NCBI GenBank assembly: GCA_002179805.1
Contig: NAVB01001790.1
Location: 1 to 28,303 of the forward strand
DNA: 28,303 nt
Reading direction: 5' to 3'
DNA from: Acanthamoeba lenticulata
Taxonomy: Eukaryota; Discosea; Longamoebia; Acanthamoebidae
Below are positions 13,101 to 23,370 of this stretch, piece after piece. The position numbers were made by a program, and so were the translations under genes. The stretch's first letter is position 1, and each line of letters opens with the position of its first letter. Below the pieces are notes generated by a model that worked only from the letters and a program-made list of their open reading frames with translations, had not been told where the DNA came from and made no database searches.

Positions 13101-16100
13101 GCCGCTCATGACCATCATCGGTAACGCTCATCATCGTTGACTTCTTCTTCGTAATTCCAACCGTGAGTGACATGAAACCAACGTGGTCTTCTATGTGGTA
13201 GACTATCGAGGCTTCCGATTGGTGGCGCAAGCGCTTCTGCCCATCGGAGACGACACGCTGGTCTACGGCTCCTCAGACGCTGGCGTCAACGTCCGCACCG
13301 ACTCGCGCGAGGTACGTTCGCCGCCTCCGGAGAGGCCTGCGGTCGGCCCCTCACCACGACCATCGTCATCATCATCATCATCGCGGTGCGGCGGCACAGA
13401 TCGAGAAGGCGTTGGCCGCCGCGTGTAACGAGCTCAATCTGGCCAAGCACTCGGTCTACCCCAAGCACGGGCCGCCCGTCGCCATGTACGGCCCCGGCGA
13501 CATGGGTACGCGGCCTGCTTGTGTTCCCGCTTCCTCCCTCCCCCCTTCTTGTCTTTGCGTCACTCACGCTCGGAGGTGGGCGGACGTCGACAATCGACAG
13601 AGGGACACTTTGGGCTCGACGGGCGATACTACCTCATCGGTACGCCACAGTCGCCTTCTTCTTCTATTGCGACGTCATTATCGTCGAGGTCGGTCATCAA
13701 CTTACTCTGTCGCGCTGTGGCTGTCGACAGACTTTGCGCGTGTGTTCCCGCCCGAGACCCCCGAAGCAGGGTTCGCTCTCGCCTCACCTAAAATCACAAA
13801 CCCTCGCTTGAATTACTCATTTTTAAATATTTTTTGTTTATTTTTTTATTTATTCAAATTGATCAGGACAAAGGGGGCCTTCTTGTACAAGCTGCTCCGA
13901 CCCGAGCTGGTGGCGCGTAACGCCGTCCCGCTCTCGTCGGACTCGTTTTCGCGCTTCGGTGGGCCCACCATGGACCTGCGCGAGCCGCACGACACCAACA
14001 CCAAGCACGCCACCGACGTCCTCGTCGAAGGTACGCCTCACATACATCAAGAATGCAAAGCATGTGTGCTTCATTCTTGAGCGAGACTGACGTGCATTCC
14101 TGCAATTCTTTTTGGCCTCTTCACAGAGTTGGTGCCTCAATTCGCGCAGTGGCTCGACAAGCAGTACTCACGCGCCTTCCCGGACTTCAACAACCGATCG
14201 TCGTCGTCGTCGTTCGCCGAGTTCCTCCTGCCGGGCAGCAGCACCATCACCTCGCCCGACGTCACGGACGACACCATCGGCAGCCCGGAGTCGATCGAGG
14301 ACGGCCTCGAAGCCTCTGGTGCGGCTCTCCCAGGTCTCAAGTGTCCTCCCTTCTCCCCCTTTATTCACAAGCGCTTCTTTCTTTGTCGTTTTCGTTCTTT
14401 TCAGGTTCGTTTGTGAGCGTCACCGACTCGGACAGGCTCCCCGGGCTGGGCGACATGGACGACTGGGCCTCGCCCATCATCCAGGAGCTCCACCGCATGG
14501 GCATCAACGTATGTTTCTTTTTCTTTTCTAACTTATTAATTCATTTTCATTTTATTAACAAAACAATTCCATTTTGTTTAATTGTGAAACACGCAGGTGC
14601 GATACCTGGGCCTGGCGCGGAGCCGGTGCACGCACGTGGTTGCCCGAATGGTGCTGCTGTCGGAGATGGTGTGCCGCGTGGTCAAGAACCTCCTTCGCGA
14701 GCGCCTGCGCGAACGCATGCGGGCGCTGCGCACCATGGCCGAGGAGCCCTACAAAGAGGTGCGGTGTGTTGGCGCATTGGTCAAGGAATGTGAGGAATGA
14801 CCGTGGCGCGCGACGCAGGTCATCCTGGAATTGTTTAACCTCGTGCTGGGTGAGCCCTCGGACGAGGCCTATCGCTGGTGGACGTACGACATCAAGACCG
14901 AGATCTCCAAGTGCGTTCCTCATCCGCAACATTCTTTGCATTCTTGTTTGGTCTCACGCACGCGACTCGTGCAGGCGCTTCAAACACGCGCTCACCGCGG
15001 CGGAGCTCGACCCCTCCTACAGCCTGCGGGACTCGCCGATGGTTCCCCGGCCGGCCCTCTTTGTTCGCCTTCAGCTTCTGACCGCCGTCCGGCTCACCCC
15101 CGAGGCCATCAACGACCTCAAGAGTACGCGCGTTCTCTTCATCAGTTTTTTTCAAAATTGTTTTGAAACTAAATTTCAAATAATTCTGAAAATGGCGCAG
15201 GTGGAGAGCTGACTTCGCTGGTGTCGGCCGACATTCGAGGCCAAGGCGTGAACGGCAAGGACATGAACATCGTGTCGACCGCCGAGGCCATCGCGCTGGC
15301 CATCCGCTGCCTGGACGGCGCCACGTCGGCCCGCGAGGCCGACCGCCTGCTGCGGCTGGCCATCCGCAAGTTCGAGAAGGCCATCGGCCGCATGCCCGGC
15401 GACATGGAGCTCATCAACTACTACGCCAACTTCCTCTTCCGCAAGGTCTCGACCTTTGTGCACCACGGCATGGGCGCCTCGGGCGGCCCCGGCCTCGGTC
15501 TCGGCCCTGGCCACCACCACGCGCGGGCCGCGGCCGCCGGGGCGCGCCGGCGCCGGCGCGGCAGCCGCTCGGGCGGCCTCGGAGGCGGCGGCGACGAGTT
15601 TGCGACGTGGGCCGAGGACAAGTGGGAGACCGGCGAGGCCGGCGGCGACCTCGGCCGGGACGACGCCGACGAGGAGGCCTACTGGGACGAGCGCCGCAAT
15701 CGCCTGCACCACTCGGCCAACAGCCCCACGGTCCAGCGGCTCCACAGCAGCGCGCCGCTGCACAGCGGGGCCGGAGCCGTCGTGCCGCCGGGCGGCGCTC
15801 AGCACAATGCCAACGCTAATGCGAACGCGTTCGTCGGGCTCTCGTCGCGCGGGACGCCCAGCCATAGCCCGGCCGCCGGCGCCGCCGGGCTGGCCGACCC
15901 CGGCGGCCGGCCGACGCTTCATACGAGCGGCAGCGCCGGCCTCCAGCCGGGCAACGGAGTCGGCGGCGCGGCCGAGGAGGACGCCGCGGCGACCAACCTG
16001 GCGGCGGCGAGCAAGTGGGCCGAGAGCCTCCGGTGGCACATCACGCTGCTCTCCAAGATGCTCAAGCTGTTCAAGACCTGCGAGAACTTTGTGATGCTCA

Positions 16101-19100
16101 ACATCCTGGCCGACCTGTGCATGCAGTTCGCCACCAACCTCCAGCAGATGGACCAGGACCTCAAGCGCTCCTACGCCCTCAAGATCAAGCGCTGCGTTGG
16201 CGTCGGCGGCGCGAGCCCGGCGGCCGGCGGCAAGATGACCACCGGCGGCGGCCTCGGCACCGGGCTCGGCGGCCCGCACAGCCTGTCGACGGGCAACTTG
16301 GCCAGCTCGTCGTCGGCCAGGCTCAGCTCCCGCTCGCCGCTGACCCACAGCCTGCCGGGCAACCTGGCCGCGTCGCCCTCTGGCCACTTGCTCGCCTGGC
16401 ACGAGCGCGGCCTGCGGCGCAACGAGGTCCTGCTCGAGCGCGAGCGCGACCGCCGGCGCGAGTTGCTGCACTCGTACCAGCTGCAGGCCCTGTACCTGAC
16501 CAACGAGTGCTACACGGCCATCACCGTGATCGAGTCCACGGGCCCGCTGCTCGACTTTGTCCACTCGGCGACCGGCCTGGCCGACGGCCTCCGCCTGCGC
16601 GCCCTCCGCCCGCAAAAGACCACGTCGGCGCCCTCGCTCCGGCCCTCGTCCATGCCCATGTCCCTCTCGCTCACCACGTCGTCGACCTTGCCCACGCTCC
16701 TGCCCCGCCCGGCCAGCAGCAACAATGCGAGCAATGCCAACAATGCGGGCAAGGCCAACAGCGATGCGGACAGCGACGAGTACAACATCATGAAGGAGAA
16801 GCGGTCGTCCATCGGGATGCACATCTACCCGCACCGGTCGGCCTCCTTCATCGGCAAGAAGATGATGCCCTTCGTCTACTTCCGGTGGGCCGAGCTCCTC
16901 TTCCTACGCGCCCACATCCTCGAGAAGAAGACCCGCCTCGAGAAGCGCACCCGCATGGCCGAGCTCGCGGAAGGGTACGCTGTTATGGATTTCGATGGCT
17001 TCTCGTTGACTTTTCGCTGACATTCCCTTCGCGCGCATAGACTGCGAAGCGCCGAGGACGAGGCGCGCTGGGACAAGGAGAAGCGCGATGAGGTCGAGTA
17101 CCTGCGCTATTGCTCGGGCAAGCGCTACCGCGACGCCTTCCAGCTGCTCGACAACACCGAGTCGCGCAACATCGTCCAGCGGACGACCGAGGACGACGTG
17201 CCCACGGCCGCCCGGCCGACGTCGGCCGAGAAGCGCGACGCGCGGCGTTGGGTGGTGTCGGCCTATCCGACCAGCACGGTCAAGGAGAACGTGAGCCTGG
17301 CCTCCGTCATGGAGCTCTACCGCTGCAATCTCGTCAAGCACGGCCGCTGGGGCGCGCGGCGCCAGGACGAGGCCTCGTCCGACGACCGCACGACCAACAA
17401 CAAGGCCAGTAACAACAACAGCAAGGACGAGGACGGCGGCGGCGAGGCGGGCGACGACAAGGCCACCGGCCCCGGCAAGCGAAGCCGCAAAAAGGAAAAA
17501 GAGAAGGAAAAGGAGAGCAAAAAGGCTAAAAAGACCAAAAAGTCGTCGCGAGACGGCGGCAGCGGCGTGGAGGCCAGCGGCGACTCAGAGTCATCGTCGT
17601 CGGACTCGAGGGCGCGGCGGCGGCGCGAGCGCGAGGAGGCCGAGCGTGCGGCGCTGATGCACGAGATGAAAAAGGCCAAGGACGTGGCCCGGAACAAGAA
17701 CAAGATCCAGCGACCAGACGACGAAGACAACAACGATGACGCCAATGATGACGCCCGTAAGCTGCGGATCGTGGTTGACGACGACGTGCGCGAGGAGTCC
17801 ACCGCCGCCGGTGTCGACAGCAAAAAGAACGAAAAAAGCGACGCGGTCGGAAAAGCGAAAACGACAAAAGCCAAGTCGGCCAAGGCATCCGCTTCGTCGA
17901 CAACGACGACGACGTCCACGGGCCGGTCGCCCAAGGACCGGGTCAAGGCCCCGCCCAGCATCTCGGCCCAGCTCCGGAGCCAGAAGCTCAAGACTTTTGA
18001 CGACAGCTGGCTCCCGGCGGCCTGCCTCGGCGACGACCTCTTCCTCACCGTCGCCCGCAACTCGCCGCTGCAGGAAGTCATCCTTGGCGCTGACTCGGCC
18101 CGCCGCGCTCGCGGCGACGCGGCAGCCGATGCCGCGGCCGACGCCGCGGCCGGCGGTGGCGCCGGCCTCCACTCGTCCCGCGAGAACGCGACGCTGAGCA
18201 AGAAGCGACGCGGCGGTAACCCGAGCTCGGAGAACCTCTACCTCGAGCGGCGCGAGCGGCGCAGCACGCAGCTCAGCCTGGACGACCTCGAGGGCGGCTT
18301 CGTGCCGCTCGAGGGCTCGAGCCTGGCCTCGGGCGTGCCGTCGTCGCCGTTGACCTCGTCCTCGGCCTCGGGCGTGCCGGCGTCAGCCGGGCGCAGCGGC
18401 GCGGGCGGCGGTGGCGGCGCCGAGACGCCGTCGCGGCGGTCGGTCCTGAGCTCGCCCTTTGCCTCGTCCAACTCGTCGACCGCGTCGAGCATCCCGTCGG
18501 TGTCGAGCTTTGGCTCGCGCTCGTTCTCGTCGTCCTCGTCCCGGGCCGGCGCCGGCAGCGGCCTCGCGGGTTCGAGTCTCGGGTCCGACGCGGCGGCATC
18601 GGCGCGGACGACGGTGCCGGCCATTTCTGTCGACGCGCTCGTCAAGACCGCCGCCTCGGGCGGCTTCGCCGAGCTGACCTACCTCGCCCTCCGGCGCTAC
18701 GACGACCTCACCGACGCGCTGCTCGAGGCCATCCTCGGCCGGGCCCAGTGCCCGGCCCTGGTCGCGCTGCGGCTCGAGGCCTGCCCCCAGCTGTCAGACA
18801 AGTCCCTCGCGATGCTGGCCTCGTCCATCGCCCCGGCCGGCCTGCGCCACCTCTCGATCCGCCACTGCCCGCGCGTCACCAACCGCGGCGTGCTCGAGCT
18901 CGTCCGGGCCGCCTCGGGCCTCGTCTCCCTTTGCCTCGACGGCTGCGAGAAGATCTCCAACAAGCCCATCATCGCCCTCGCCAAAGGTGCGTGTCATGTG
19001 ATTGTGTGCGCGCGCGTGTGTGTCGTTTGCGCGTGTGCTCACCGCACACACGCGCGCGCGTGTCTCGTGCGCACAGGATGCCCGAACCTGCGCCACTTGT

Positions 19101-19528
19101 CGCTGCTGGGCTGCAAGAAGATCTCGGACAAGTCGATGCTGGAGATCGCCGCCCACGCGGCCGGCCTGGGCTCCCTCCGCGTGTCGTCCGACCGCGTCAC
19201 CGACGCCGCGCTGGTGCAAATGGGCAAGAAGCTGCCGCAGCTCTACTCCCTCACGCTGGCGCACTGCAACGGCGTCACCAACGACGTACGTCTTCCGTCG
19301 CTGCGTGTTTTTAATGGGATCTTGGCGGGACTCGAACTCACGCGCGACGCACAGGGACTGCAAGCCGTGTGCGGCGGCGTGGCGGCGGCGCAGCTGACGC
19401 ACCTGTACATCGTCGAGTGCGACAAGATCGCCGGGAAGGAGCAGCTGCTGCCCGTCGTGACGCCCAAGTGCCCCAACCTGGTCTACTTCTACGTCAAGAA
19501 GTCGCCTGGGCCCGTGGGCAAGAAGTGA
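10183..19528 (+). CDS. CLU-domain protein with C-terminal leucine-rich repeats (giant, 23 exons)
   Basis: CLU-domain proteins (Clu/CLUH) bind mRNAs and control mitochondrial distribution; this is a large lineage-type relative. Exons: 10183-11569, 11634-11842, 11920-12133, 12246-12404, 12481-12531, 12620-12673, 12761-12803, 12955-12959, 13037-13120, 13202-13311, 13400-13505, 13601-13639, 13731-13770, 13867-14030, 14127-14318, 14405-14508, 14597-14758, 14819-14910, 14975-15123, 15201-16974, 17041-18986, 19077-19285, 19355-19528. Total 7,467 nt, 2,488 aa, all phases close. Residues 1-600 are disordered with Lys/Glu and Ser/Asp runs. The CLU core (about 605-1041) reads RGIYSGDEYAM-KAAGHELKGL, DYRGFRLVAQALLPI, TLVYGSSDAG, GHFGLDGRYYLI-DFARVFPPE, LYKLLRPELV, PLSSDSFSRFG and GINVRYLGLARSR. 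Residues 1122-1760 are helical with TPR-like pieces (FEKAIGRMPGDMELINYYA). Residues about 2240-2475 are AMN1-type LRRs (LSIRHCPRVTNRGVLELV, LSLLGCKKISDKSMLEIA). The N-terminal CLU_N part of classical CLUH is not evident. ATG 10183 is the first in frame. Confidence 0.88.
12955..12959 (+). other. Five-nucleotide micro-exon (GAAAG) of the CLU-LRR gene
   Basis: Without it, exon 7 (ending GCCAT, phase 2) cannot join exon 9 (starting CCGCGGGC) in frame. The 5-nt block lies between ACCAG and GTGCGC, a good acceptor and donor. Its inclusion gives EYAMKAAGHELKGL, which restores a conserved CLU motif. Confidence 0.75.
18987..19076 (+). other. Stop-free, GC-rich 90-bp intron with alternating CG/TG tracts
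   Basis: Donor GTGCGT, acceptor GCACAG. Unlike most introns in the window it is not AT-rich: it holds two alternating purine-pyrimidine arms (about 19004-19022 and 19045-19062) that are near-complementary inverted copies. It is 30 codons long with no stop in the reading frame of the gene, so an unspliced message stays readable. Splicing is favoured because it gives ALAKGCPNLRHLSLLGCKK, a regular LRR. Confidence 0.7.
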
Positions 19529-19885
19529 TCACGAGACATGCAGCCCCCTGGTGGTGGACGGTCGTCGGCACAGAGGTGCTGCCTCACCTCCGATTTGTGG
19601 AAAACCCAGAAGCACAAAAAAGTTGTAAAACAAAAATAAACATCGGCATAAACATAATCATGGAGCATTCCCATTCTTCCGTTCTTGTCGCCGTTAACCC
19701 ATAGAGGTGTTCCAAACCTCCCTGCTTGGCACTGACTGCGGTCATCTTCGTGTACATCACGTCCCGAATCGGGCACGGAGTTACTCTTGCCTGGTCAGAT
19801 GACTGCCATTCCTCTTCAAGAGGCCTGTCCTCTGGCTGTTGCGTCATCTGCCCAGACTGACCCACGCACCTCATACCCTTGAGCT
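19529..19885. promoter_or_regulatory. Intergenic: 3' UTR of the CLU-LRR gene and promoter of the secreted-protein gene
   Basis: 357 bp between two plus-strand genes. It contains an AATAAA hexamer at 19635-19640. I found no RNA gene and no other frame worth calling. Confidence 0.45.
19635..19640 (+). terminator. Candidate polyadenylation signal AATAAA
   Basis: AATAAA hexamer about 107 nt after the CLU-LRR stop codon, in an A-rich stretch. Position and sequence fit a cleavage signal, but one hexamer in AT-rich sequence is weak evidence. Confidence 0.4.
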
Positions 19886-20932
19886 ATGCCCATCATGCGT
19901 ACCTTGTTCCTCCTGTTCGTCGTCTCGATGGTCGCGCTCGCCTCCGCTCAACTTCAAGTTAGCGTTGTCCCCGTCCCTTCCCCAAAGGTCTTCTTCACGA
20001 GCTCGAGCAATAGCTACACGGGAATCTACTCTGTATCGCCGTCCATCTCGAACCAGACTCCGACCTTGTTGCGCAACCTGAGCGGGGAGATCAACGGCAT
20101 GGCTGTGGACCAGCCCACCAAAGCGCTCTTCCTGCTCCTCAAGGGCTCGGCCAACGTCGGAAAGGTGTGGCGCTACGACTTGAGCAACCCTTCGGCGCAG
20201 CCTGTCGCCTACTTGACCAACATCATCATTCGCCAAATGGTGGTCGTCCGCCACTCCACAGGCGCGTATCTCTATTACTCGGCCTGCGACAGCGATCAGG
20301 CGCTTCTGCCTGGAACGCGCGAGGCGAGATTGGCCAAGCGCGACTCGTGCCAGGGCATCAAGGGCTACCGCGTCTCCATCGCAAACGCGCAAACGCCGGG
20401 TCCAGTCCAACAGGTGTTCACAGTGCCGTCGACGGTCGGCATGGATCTCATCAGGGGCTTTGACATCCTGCCTGCTCCAGCAGCGAATCAAAACATGACC
20501 ATCAACGTTCTCGGCCGCAGGCAGAGCAACGGCATGCTCTATGCGTCCCTGTGGCAACAGTCTGCAATGGATTCTGCCTCTGGCGTGCAGCCGTTCGGCC
20601 AGGGAGTCAGTGGCTCGTGGTCGGCGAGCTTTTCCACCGGCGTTGCGATGCTGTCGCACAGCTCCTTCGTCATCCTTGGCGCAGGCCTGATGAACGCCGG
20701 CCTCCTGCGCTGTACTGTCCAGAACGGCATCGTCCAGGCGTGGTCGCCCAATGTGGTCAACGGCGACAACTTGGGGAGCATCTCGCGCGATCAGAGCACG
20801 GGCACCTTGTTCTTCTCCCGCGGCCAAGAACTCATTGCGGCTCAGCCGCAGCCCCCTACCTATGTCTCCGCCACCCTCACCTCTCTCATCGTTCCTGGAG
20901 TGTTGAACCCACGCAATGTGGTGAAGGCTTGA
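19886..20932 (+). CDS. Secreted protein of unknown function, possibly beta-propeller
   Basis: Single-exon frame of 348 aa. The N-terminus MRTLFLLFVVSMVALASAQ (from the second ATG at 19895; the first is at 19886) is a clear signal peptide with ASA-Q as the likely cleavage site, so the product should be secreted or enter the secretory pathway. No further membrane segment or anchor motif is visible. The mature part shows loosely repeating blocks such as NGMAVDQPTKALFLLL, GKVWRYDLSNPSAQPVAYLT, GFDILPAPAANQNMTINVLG and LGSISRDQSTGTLFFS, a pattern typical of beta-propeller blades of the NHL/YWTD kind. That fold is inference; no catalytic motif is seen. There are a few possible N-glycosylation sites (NQT, NLS, NMT). 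It has no intron, unlike most neighbours. Confidence 0.8.
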   Translation: MPIMRTLFLLFVVSMVALASAQLQVSVVPVPSPKVFFTSSSNSYTGIYSVSPSISNQTPTLLRNLSGEINGMAVDQPTKALFLLLKGSANVGKVWRYDLSNPSAQPVAYLTNIIIRQMVVVRHSTGAYLYYSACDSDQALLPGTREARLAKRDSCQGIKGYRVSIANAQTPGPVQQVFTVPSTVGMDLIRGFDILPAPAANQNMTINVLGRRQSNGMLYASLWQQSAMDSASGVQPFGQGVSGSWSASFSTGVAMLSHSSFVILGAGLMNAGLLRCTVQNGIVQAWSPNVVNGDNLGSISRDQSTGTLFFSRGQELIAAQPQPPTYVSATLTSLIVPGVLNPRNVVKA

Positions 20933-20970
20933 TGACCATATAAACGTCCCCAAGGCAACGTTTCTTCAGG

Positions 20971-20985
20971 TTTTTTTTTTTTTTT
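20971..20985. repeat. Poly-T run
   Basis: An uninterrupted T tract of about 15 bases, 40 bp after the stop of the secreted-protein gene and in front of the convergent repeat-rich region. It may be part of the 3' UTR of either gene. Confidence 0.8.
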
Positions 20986-21058
20986 CATTTTATTGATAAG
21001 TGGTGTTGGCCGCCATCTTGCTTAGGATTTGACATTACTTGCAAGAAAGAAAGAATTA

Positions 21059-21752
21059 CTAAATGATTGTGGGCCTGGGAGGCTTTGGCGTCCCTGACGT
21101 GGCTGCCGCCGGAGTAGAAGACGCCGTGGAGGAGGACGACGGTGAACGTGTCGGTGAGAGTGAGGGCGTGGCTGACGATGACGGCGACTGCGTGGGCGTG
21201 GGCGTGGGCGTGGGCGTGGCTGACGATGACGGTGACCGCGTAGGCGAGGGCGTGGCCGAGGACGACGGCGACCACGTGGCCGACGACGGTGGCGACCATG
21301 TGGGCGTGGCCGAGGACGATGGTGACCACGTAGGTGAAGGCGTGGCCGAGTATGAACGCTTTGGCGAGGACGTGGGTGTGGCCGAGGGCGACGGCGACCT
21401 CGTGGGCAAGGGCGTGGAGGACGACGGTGAACGTGTCGGTGAGAGTGAGGGCGTGGTTGAGGACGACGGCGACTGCGTGGGCGAGGGCGTGGCTGACGAT
21501 GACGGTGACCGCGTAGGCGAGTGTGGCCGAGGACGACGGCGACCACGTGGGCGAGGGCGTGGCCGAGGACGATGGCAACCGCGTGGGCGAGGGCGTGGCC
21601 GATGACGACGGCGACCGCGTGGGAGAAGGCATGGCCGTGGGCGTGAACGAAGGCGTGGTCGATCGCGTCGGGCTCACCGAGGGCGAGGTCGAGGAGCTGG
21701 GCGACGGTGAGGGAAGCGGGCAGTCATCTATTTCGGGGGGGGGAGGATCCAT
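21059..21752 (-). pseudogene. Ser/Pro/Thr-rich repeat protein, reading frame broken near 21520
   Basis: On the minus strand an ATG at 21752 opens MDPPPPEIDDCPLPSPSPS and then repeats of the 12-residue type TRSPSSSATPSP, which look like the mucin-like stalks of amoeba surface proteins. Near 21520 the repeat unit is 2 nt short and the frame moves to a His/Ala/Val reading. The Ser/Pro/Thr reading continues in another frame down to PKPPRPTII and a stop at 21059. So it is either a real break, an assembly error in a repeat, or not a gene. Most differences between repeat units fall at third codon positions of this frame, including Asp/Glu changes of the opposite strand, which favours minus-strand coding. 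No signal peptide or partner exon was found. Confidence 0.35.
21120..21660. repeat. 36-bp minisatellite, with a higher-order duplication
   Basis: Imperfect head-to-tail units of about 36 bp (plus strand core GGCGAGGGCGTGGCC followed by GAGGACGACGGCGACCACGTG-like sequence). A larger block is also duplicated: the variant containing GGTGAACGTGTCGGTGAGAG occurs at about 21141 and again at about 21426, each followed by a TGCGTGGGC and a GACCGCGTAGGCGAG unit. GGCGTG is repeated in the first copy, so the two blocks differ by about 12 bp. Confidence 0.9.
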
Positions 21753-22023
21753 AGATAAGTTGGTCAGGGAATGAAGGAAAGGATCACAAACATGTGCGAT
21801 GGTGAGGGCGGGACGAGAGGGGGGGGGGGAAGCGCAGCAGGAAAGGTTGCCCTTTAAGGATCCTCGGGGACGAGGCTAGGCGTGGTGGTGCCGATTCGCC
21901 GGTGGGGCGGTCTGACTCCGAGAGGGATCAATTGATTTTATCTTCATGCGCACCCTTTTCACTTCACGCTCAAAAAACGGCAAGAGTTTTTTGCTTCGTA
22001 AAAGTGCAAGTAGCCACTAACAA
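21753..22023. other. Intergenic spacer with long G runs
   Basis: About 270 bp between the minus-strand repeat frame and the plus-strand gene at 22024. It has a run of ten or so G around 21822-21831, and a similar run lies at 21737-21745. It should hold the promoter of the plus-strand gene. No RNA gene seen. Confidence 0.4.
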
Positions 22024-23296
22024 ATGCAAGCCCAGCGGAGGAATAACAAAAGGGTCCGTCCTGGTGGGCGAGGAGGCACTGACCGGCCCCAGGGCAGCAG
22101 GAGCAGCTCTTCCTCTTTCTCTGCCCCATGCAGTGGGAAGGCAACTACATCATCGCCACCGCCCCGGCTGGTGCTGCCCGTGCGTGAGTTCAAGGACTAC
22201 TACTCCGTTGCCGAGCGTTTGCTGGCGATGCAGGTCTCACAAACGAGCGTCGACGACAGCGGCCAGACACATGAGTCGTTCGGCGTGTTGATTGGGTGCT
22301 CCGGCCACTCGCCAGTGCCCCTCCATCTGGTGGACAAGGTCGCAGCGGCGCTGCATCAGCACGCCATCGTGCCTCACCGGCTCAAGGTCGTGTGGGGAGG
22401 TGGAGACCCGTGCTTCCGCTTCCGCGACCGGGGCGGCAATGTTGCAGACATCGCTCGGGCATTACAACGCATCCACGCCACCTTTTATGACACCGCCACG
22501 ACAAAGGACCTGGACCGAGACCTCACCATTGCTGCTGTGCAACGCGAGGATCACGCCGGCAAGGTGCCCGCCTTTGAAAAGATCGTCGTGTCCTACCACG
22601 CCTCGCTTGCTGAGGTCGGCGGCCGTGTGACGTTTGGCGGCTATGAGACCGAGGCCTCGCCGGCCTACCACTCCTTCCTGCGTGCGCTGCGGCGAGAAGT
22701 CGCTGCCGACAGCGACAAACCGGAGCCCAACCCAAAGGGGCTTGACGCGGAGAAGGAAGAAAGGAAGAAGCGGCGGATCCAAGGGGCATTCTTGCCGCCC
22801 GACGGCATCTTCCCCATGGCGGCCTCAGCCGGCTATCTGAGTCTCCTGCCGGCTCTTCTTGGCGCCCGTACCTATGCGCTTCGATCACCATCTGCGTACC
22901 ATTTGTTCGACCCAAACTGACACGACTCTGTTTGTGTGCGATGTTGTAAAGGGGAACTCGTTCTGATGGTGGTTCCAACGGCAGGCATGATCACGTTGCA
23001 GGAGGTCACCTACACCAAACTCCTCATCGAGCATCTGGCCAAGGAGCGAGATCCTCGGTACTCTTGATGACTGCTCGTCCTCCTCACGACGCACTCGTGC
23101 ACGCATGAGGTGCTCACTCTGCGTCAAATCAACAAGGAACGGGAAGATACCACCAGTGCACATCTACGTGCCCACGTGGGACAACATGGAGGCCGCGGAG
23201 GCGAATGGCAAGTGTAAGCTGTCGGCCATCATCGCGACCCTGCGCGGCCTTCAGGCCCGCTTCCCCGAGAACGTCCACTTCTTCGACGTGCTTTGA
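22024..23296 (+). CDS. Conserved-looking protein of unknown function, three exons
   Basis: I do not recognise this protein. Exons 22024-22867, 22985-23057 and 23137-23296 join in phase to 1,077 nt, 358 aa. The N-terminal 45 residues are basic and Ser-rich (MQAQRRNNKRVRPGG). A globular part follows: VREFKDYYSVAERLLAMQV, FGVLIGCSGHSPVPLHLVDK, HRLKVVWGGGDPCFRFRD and IVVSYHASLAEVGGRVTFGG. A Lys/Glu/Arg segment (LDAEKEERKKRRIQ) leads into a second globular part ending KIPPVHIYVPTWDNMEAA and FPENVHFFDVL. No membrane segment or signal peptide. The junctions were chosen because they bridge LLGA-RMITLQEVTYTKLLIE and KERDPR-NGKIPPV without stops. The first donors are GTACCT and GTACTC. The stop is 74 bp from the stop of the convergent radical SAM gene, so the 3' UTRs probably overlap. 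Confidence 0.72.
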
Positions 23297-23370
23297 GCAG
23301 CAGACCATTGTGGTTTATTGCAGCGCTCGTTTCGTCCACACGACCAGAAGGATTCCATTTGCTCGTTCGC

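Noticed and set aside
15176..16834. 552-codon minus-strand open frame
   Set aside because: Shadow of the 1,774-bp GC-rich exon 20 of the CLU gene. Composition is Arg/Ala/Gly-rich with no domain.
16015..17040. 341-codon plus-strand frame overlapping CLU exon 20
   Set aside because: Out of frame with the CLU model. Pro/Arg/Ala-rich sequence typical of a shifted GC-rich frame.
21063..21605. Plus-strand Gly/Asp/Val repeat frame (GVAEDDGDHVGE type)
   Set aside because: Same minisatellite as the Ser/Pro/Thr frame. Its Asp/Glu variation is silent on the minus strand, and the 2-nt break disrupts it too. Kept as a repeat.
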